Shown in pieces: positions 62,263 through 64,000 of a stretch of 64,000 nt of DNA. Position 1 is the first letter of the stretch. The number at the start of each line of letters is the position of its first letter. Made by a program: the position numbers and the translations under genes. Source of the stretch: Eopsaltria australis (lineage: Eukaryota; Chordata; Aves; Passeriformes; Petroicidae); assembly GCA_034509425.1 (NCBI GenBank), contig JAVTVJ010000040.1:9625001-9689000 (forward strand), given 5' to 3'. The notes under the pieces were generated by a model. The model had not been told where the DNA came from, did no database searches, and was given only the letters and a program-made list of their open reading frames with translations.

Positions 62263-63778
62263 TTCAGGAATGTGTAGTTTGATTCTTCATAAATATGTTC
62301 TAAAGAAGCTGAAAAGAGAGTTAGTTCTCAAAACAGAGCTAAATTCAGATGGACAGGTCACTGAATGAACACTGTACAGTGTTACACAGCTCTAACAGAT
62401 GAAACCCTAGATAGGGATCAACTGTATGAGTTTGTGTCAAGCAGAACTTGCCTATATTTATTAAGAATATAAGTTGATATTAATAACCAGTTTCTTTCAG
62501 GAAGAAATACTTGTTCCCTATGGTGTTTTGCATAACTTCCAAGTTGAAACTTGGAAACTAAATCTAAACTAAATAACTTCATTTACTTAAAATTAGTGGG
62601 ATTGCTTACAGGGCTTTTCAGGGTGAGGGAGTGGAGAGGATTTGGAGGTTTCTTTCTTCATTGCTGTATGAATCCCAGAAAGGAAAAGCAACATTTAGAG
62701 CTGGGCTCACACTAGTACAAATAAACTTAACCAGTCAAAGAATATAGCTGTAAGAATTGGCAGATAGATCCAAACTCCTTCCTAAAAATGCTGCCAGGGT
62801 ATTGGCTGCAGTAATTTGTGGCACGGGGCCGATTTGCTTCAACCTACTTAATAAAGCAAAGCACACTCAGAGGAACCAAACCTGGAATTTGAGGCTAGTT
62901 GAATGAATGATAGAAGGTGTAGGCATATATTTTTAGAAACTCTAAACTGTTGTTCATGGCTTCTTTTGGCGCTTTTTTTTTCAATTTAAGCTCCATGTGT
63001 CATACGGGCAGATATGTGAAAAACTGAAAATATTAGTATACTTTATTGGTACTACTAGATCTCTGATAGAGAGAGTAAAAGCAACTGAATTTTAAAATGT
63101 GATTCTGGTTTGTGTTTTTATAAAGCATTATAGAATATTTTTTTCCACTCTGTCTTATGTAATGTTGGAGCTTGAGAGATCCAAAAGCTCAGTTTGCATA
63201 CATACCATTTCATTAGCAAATACACCAGTAAACAAAGTGACATAGATGTTAAAGATAACTTAAAGCCTGCTGTCACTTGGAAGCGTGGGTTTTGTTGGGT
63301 TTCTGTTGTTGGATTTTTGTAACTGCTTGTCTTGCTTCCCAAAATTGTAAACAAGCATGTCATGCAGTAGATACTGCAAATTATGAAGTCAGTTCTCCAA
63401 AGAATACTACATCTGCTAACCAGGGAGCTATTATATTTTATTGCTGTCTTATATATCCAGCAAGTTTTTTTTTAGAAAGAAAAGCACTAGGTATCCAGCA
63501 TGCAGAACTACCTTACATGGAAACTTTATTGATGGAGAGAAAAACCTTGCATTTTTATGTTTTTGAGTTAATAGAAAACCTGTGCAGTTAATGCAAAGTT
63601 GAAATTAATTCTTCCAAAGTTTTGACATTTGTTAGGGGATTATGGTACATCTGAATAAATAGAGATGCATTTTTCTTGTTTTACTGGGGGAGGGGAAATT
63701 ATTGGTCACATCCCTTAGGACAAAATACATCCTTAAAGTCTTAACATATCTGCGGTCTCTATTTCCTGCATGATTTCT

Positions 63779-63829
63779 AGTCTACATAACTTACCAGTCA
63801 GTATAGTCTACATACTTACAAGTCAGTAT
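63779..63829. repeat. Dimeric tandem duplication
   Basis: Two adjacent copies, 63779-63804 (26 bp) and 63805-63829 (25 bp), both run from AGTCTACATA to AGTCAGTAT. They differ by one substitution and one single-base indel. Confidence 0.9.
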
Positions 63830-64000
63830 CATGTATCTTTGTTTATGTACAGCATTTGATACTATTTGTACACAGAGACAGAGGTAATGCTTGTTCCAGG
63901 GTTCTTGTATGGTTCATATTCTTTAAATAAGACTCTAAATACATTATCTGGAAAACATGCAAGTGGCACTGTCCTTCACCATGCCACTTTGTCTTACAGT

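Larger units (their letters stand above)
57131..64000 (+). other. MAP3K7 intron 1, 5' portion
   Basis: This is non-coding sequence after the exon 1 donor. CpG density stays high to about 57330 and then drops to an AT-rich background. No frame encodes the expected exon 2 start (VVGRGAFGVV), so the intron is longer than 6.8 kb. It contains a 12-bp perfect hairpin, a MIR-like SINE remnant, a CR1 3' end in the sense direction and a dimeric tandem duplication, each listed separately. Open frames in it (for example 59200-59424 minus, 60515-60910 minus, 63277-63591 plus) show no recognisable protein family. Confidence 0.9.

Noticed and set aside
63990..64000. Splice acceptor of MAP3K7 exon 2 at the very end (TTGTCTTACAG|T)
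   Set aside because: Exon 1 ends in phase 0 and exon 2 should begin with a valine codon (GTN). The base after the AG is T, so this is probably not the acceptor.
1..64000. Search for CRISPR arrays, operons, toxin-antitoxin, phage or integron structures
   Set aside because: No regularly spaced repeats, no compact gene order and no prokaryotic coding density; the window is vertebrate nuclear DNA.

Overview
The window looks like vertebrate genomic DNA from a bird, most likely a passerine. Several 5'-truncated CR1 LINE copies are present, and the better-preserved ones carry the avian CR1 3' end, with ATTCTATG-type repeats next to a 'CCTTCCAACCC' box. At 54914-55050 there is a chimera of a tRNA-Ile-like head and a CR1-like tail, which is the architecture of the passerine SINE TguSINE1. 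No Alu, L1 or other mammalian young repeat is seen. Nothing bacterial, viral or plasmid-like was found.

The only protein-coding exon I can support is the first coding exon of MAP3K7 (TAK1), plus strand, 57041-57130. It sits near the 3' end of a CpG island (about 55925-57330). It codes for 30 residues ending in the conserved segment that precedes the kinase glycine-rich loop, and it is closed by a consensus donor (GAG|GTGAGT). The rest of the gene lies beyond 64000, so 57131-64000 is the 5' part of intron 1.

The first ~55.4 kb is AT-rich, gene-poor DNA upstream of MAP3K7. This agrees with the large desert known on the 5' side of MAP3K7 in other amniotes. It holds decayed CR1 fragments (mostly antisense to MAP3K7), low-complexity tracts, one clear inverted repeat (2023-2132) and a GC-richer block (about 35340-36030). 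All long open frames in this part are explained by chance, by CR1 or by low complexity. From ~55.4 kb the order is: a TG/TA microsatellite, a 30/20-bp GC-rich minisatellite, a GC-box/G-quadruplex run, a leader with short upstream ORFs, exon 1, and an intron holding a small perfect hairpin, an old MIR-like SINE, a young CR1 tail and a short tandem duplication.

I found no convincing new multi-gene system. The most interesting structures are the promoter-proximal minisatellite, the uORF-rich leader, the short TAK1 N-terminus, the SINE and the inverted repeat. Repeat names come from remembered consensus features, and boundaries are approximate by tens of bases.
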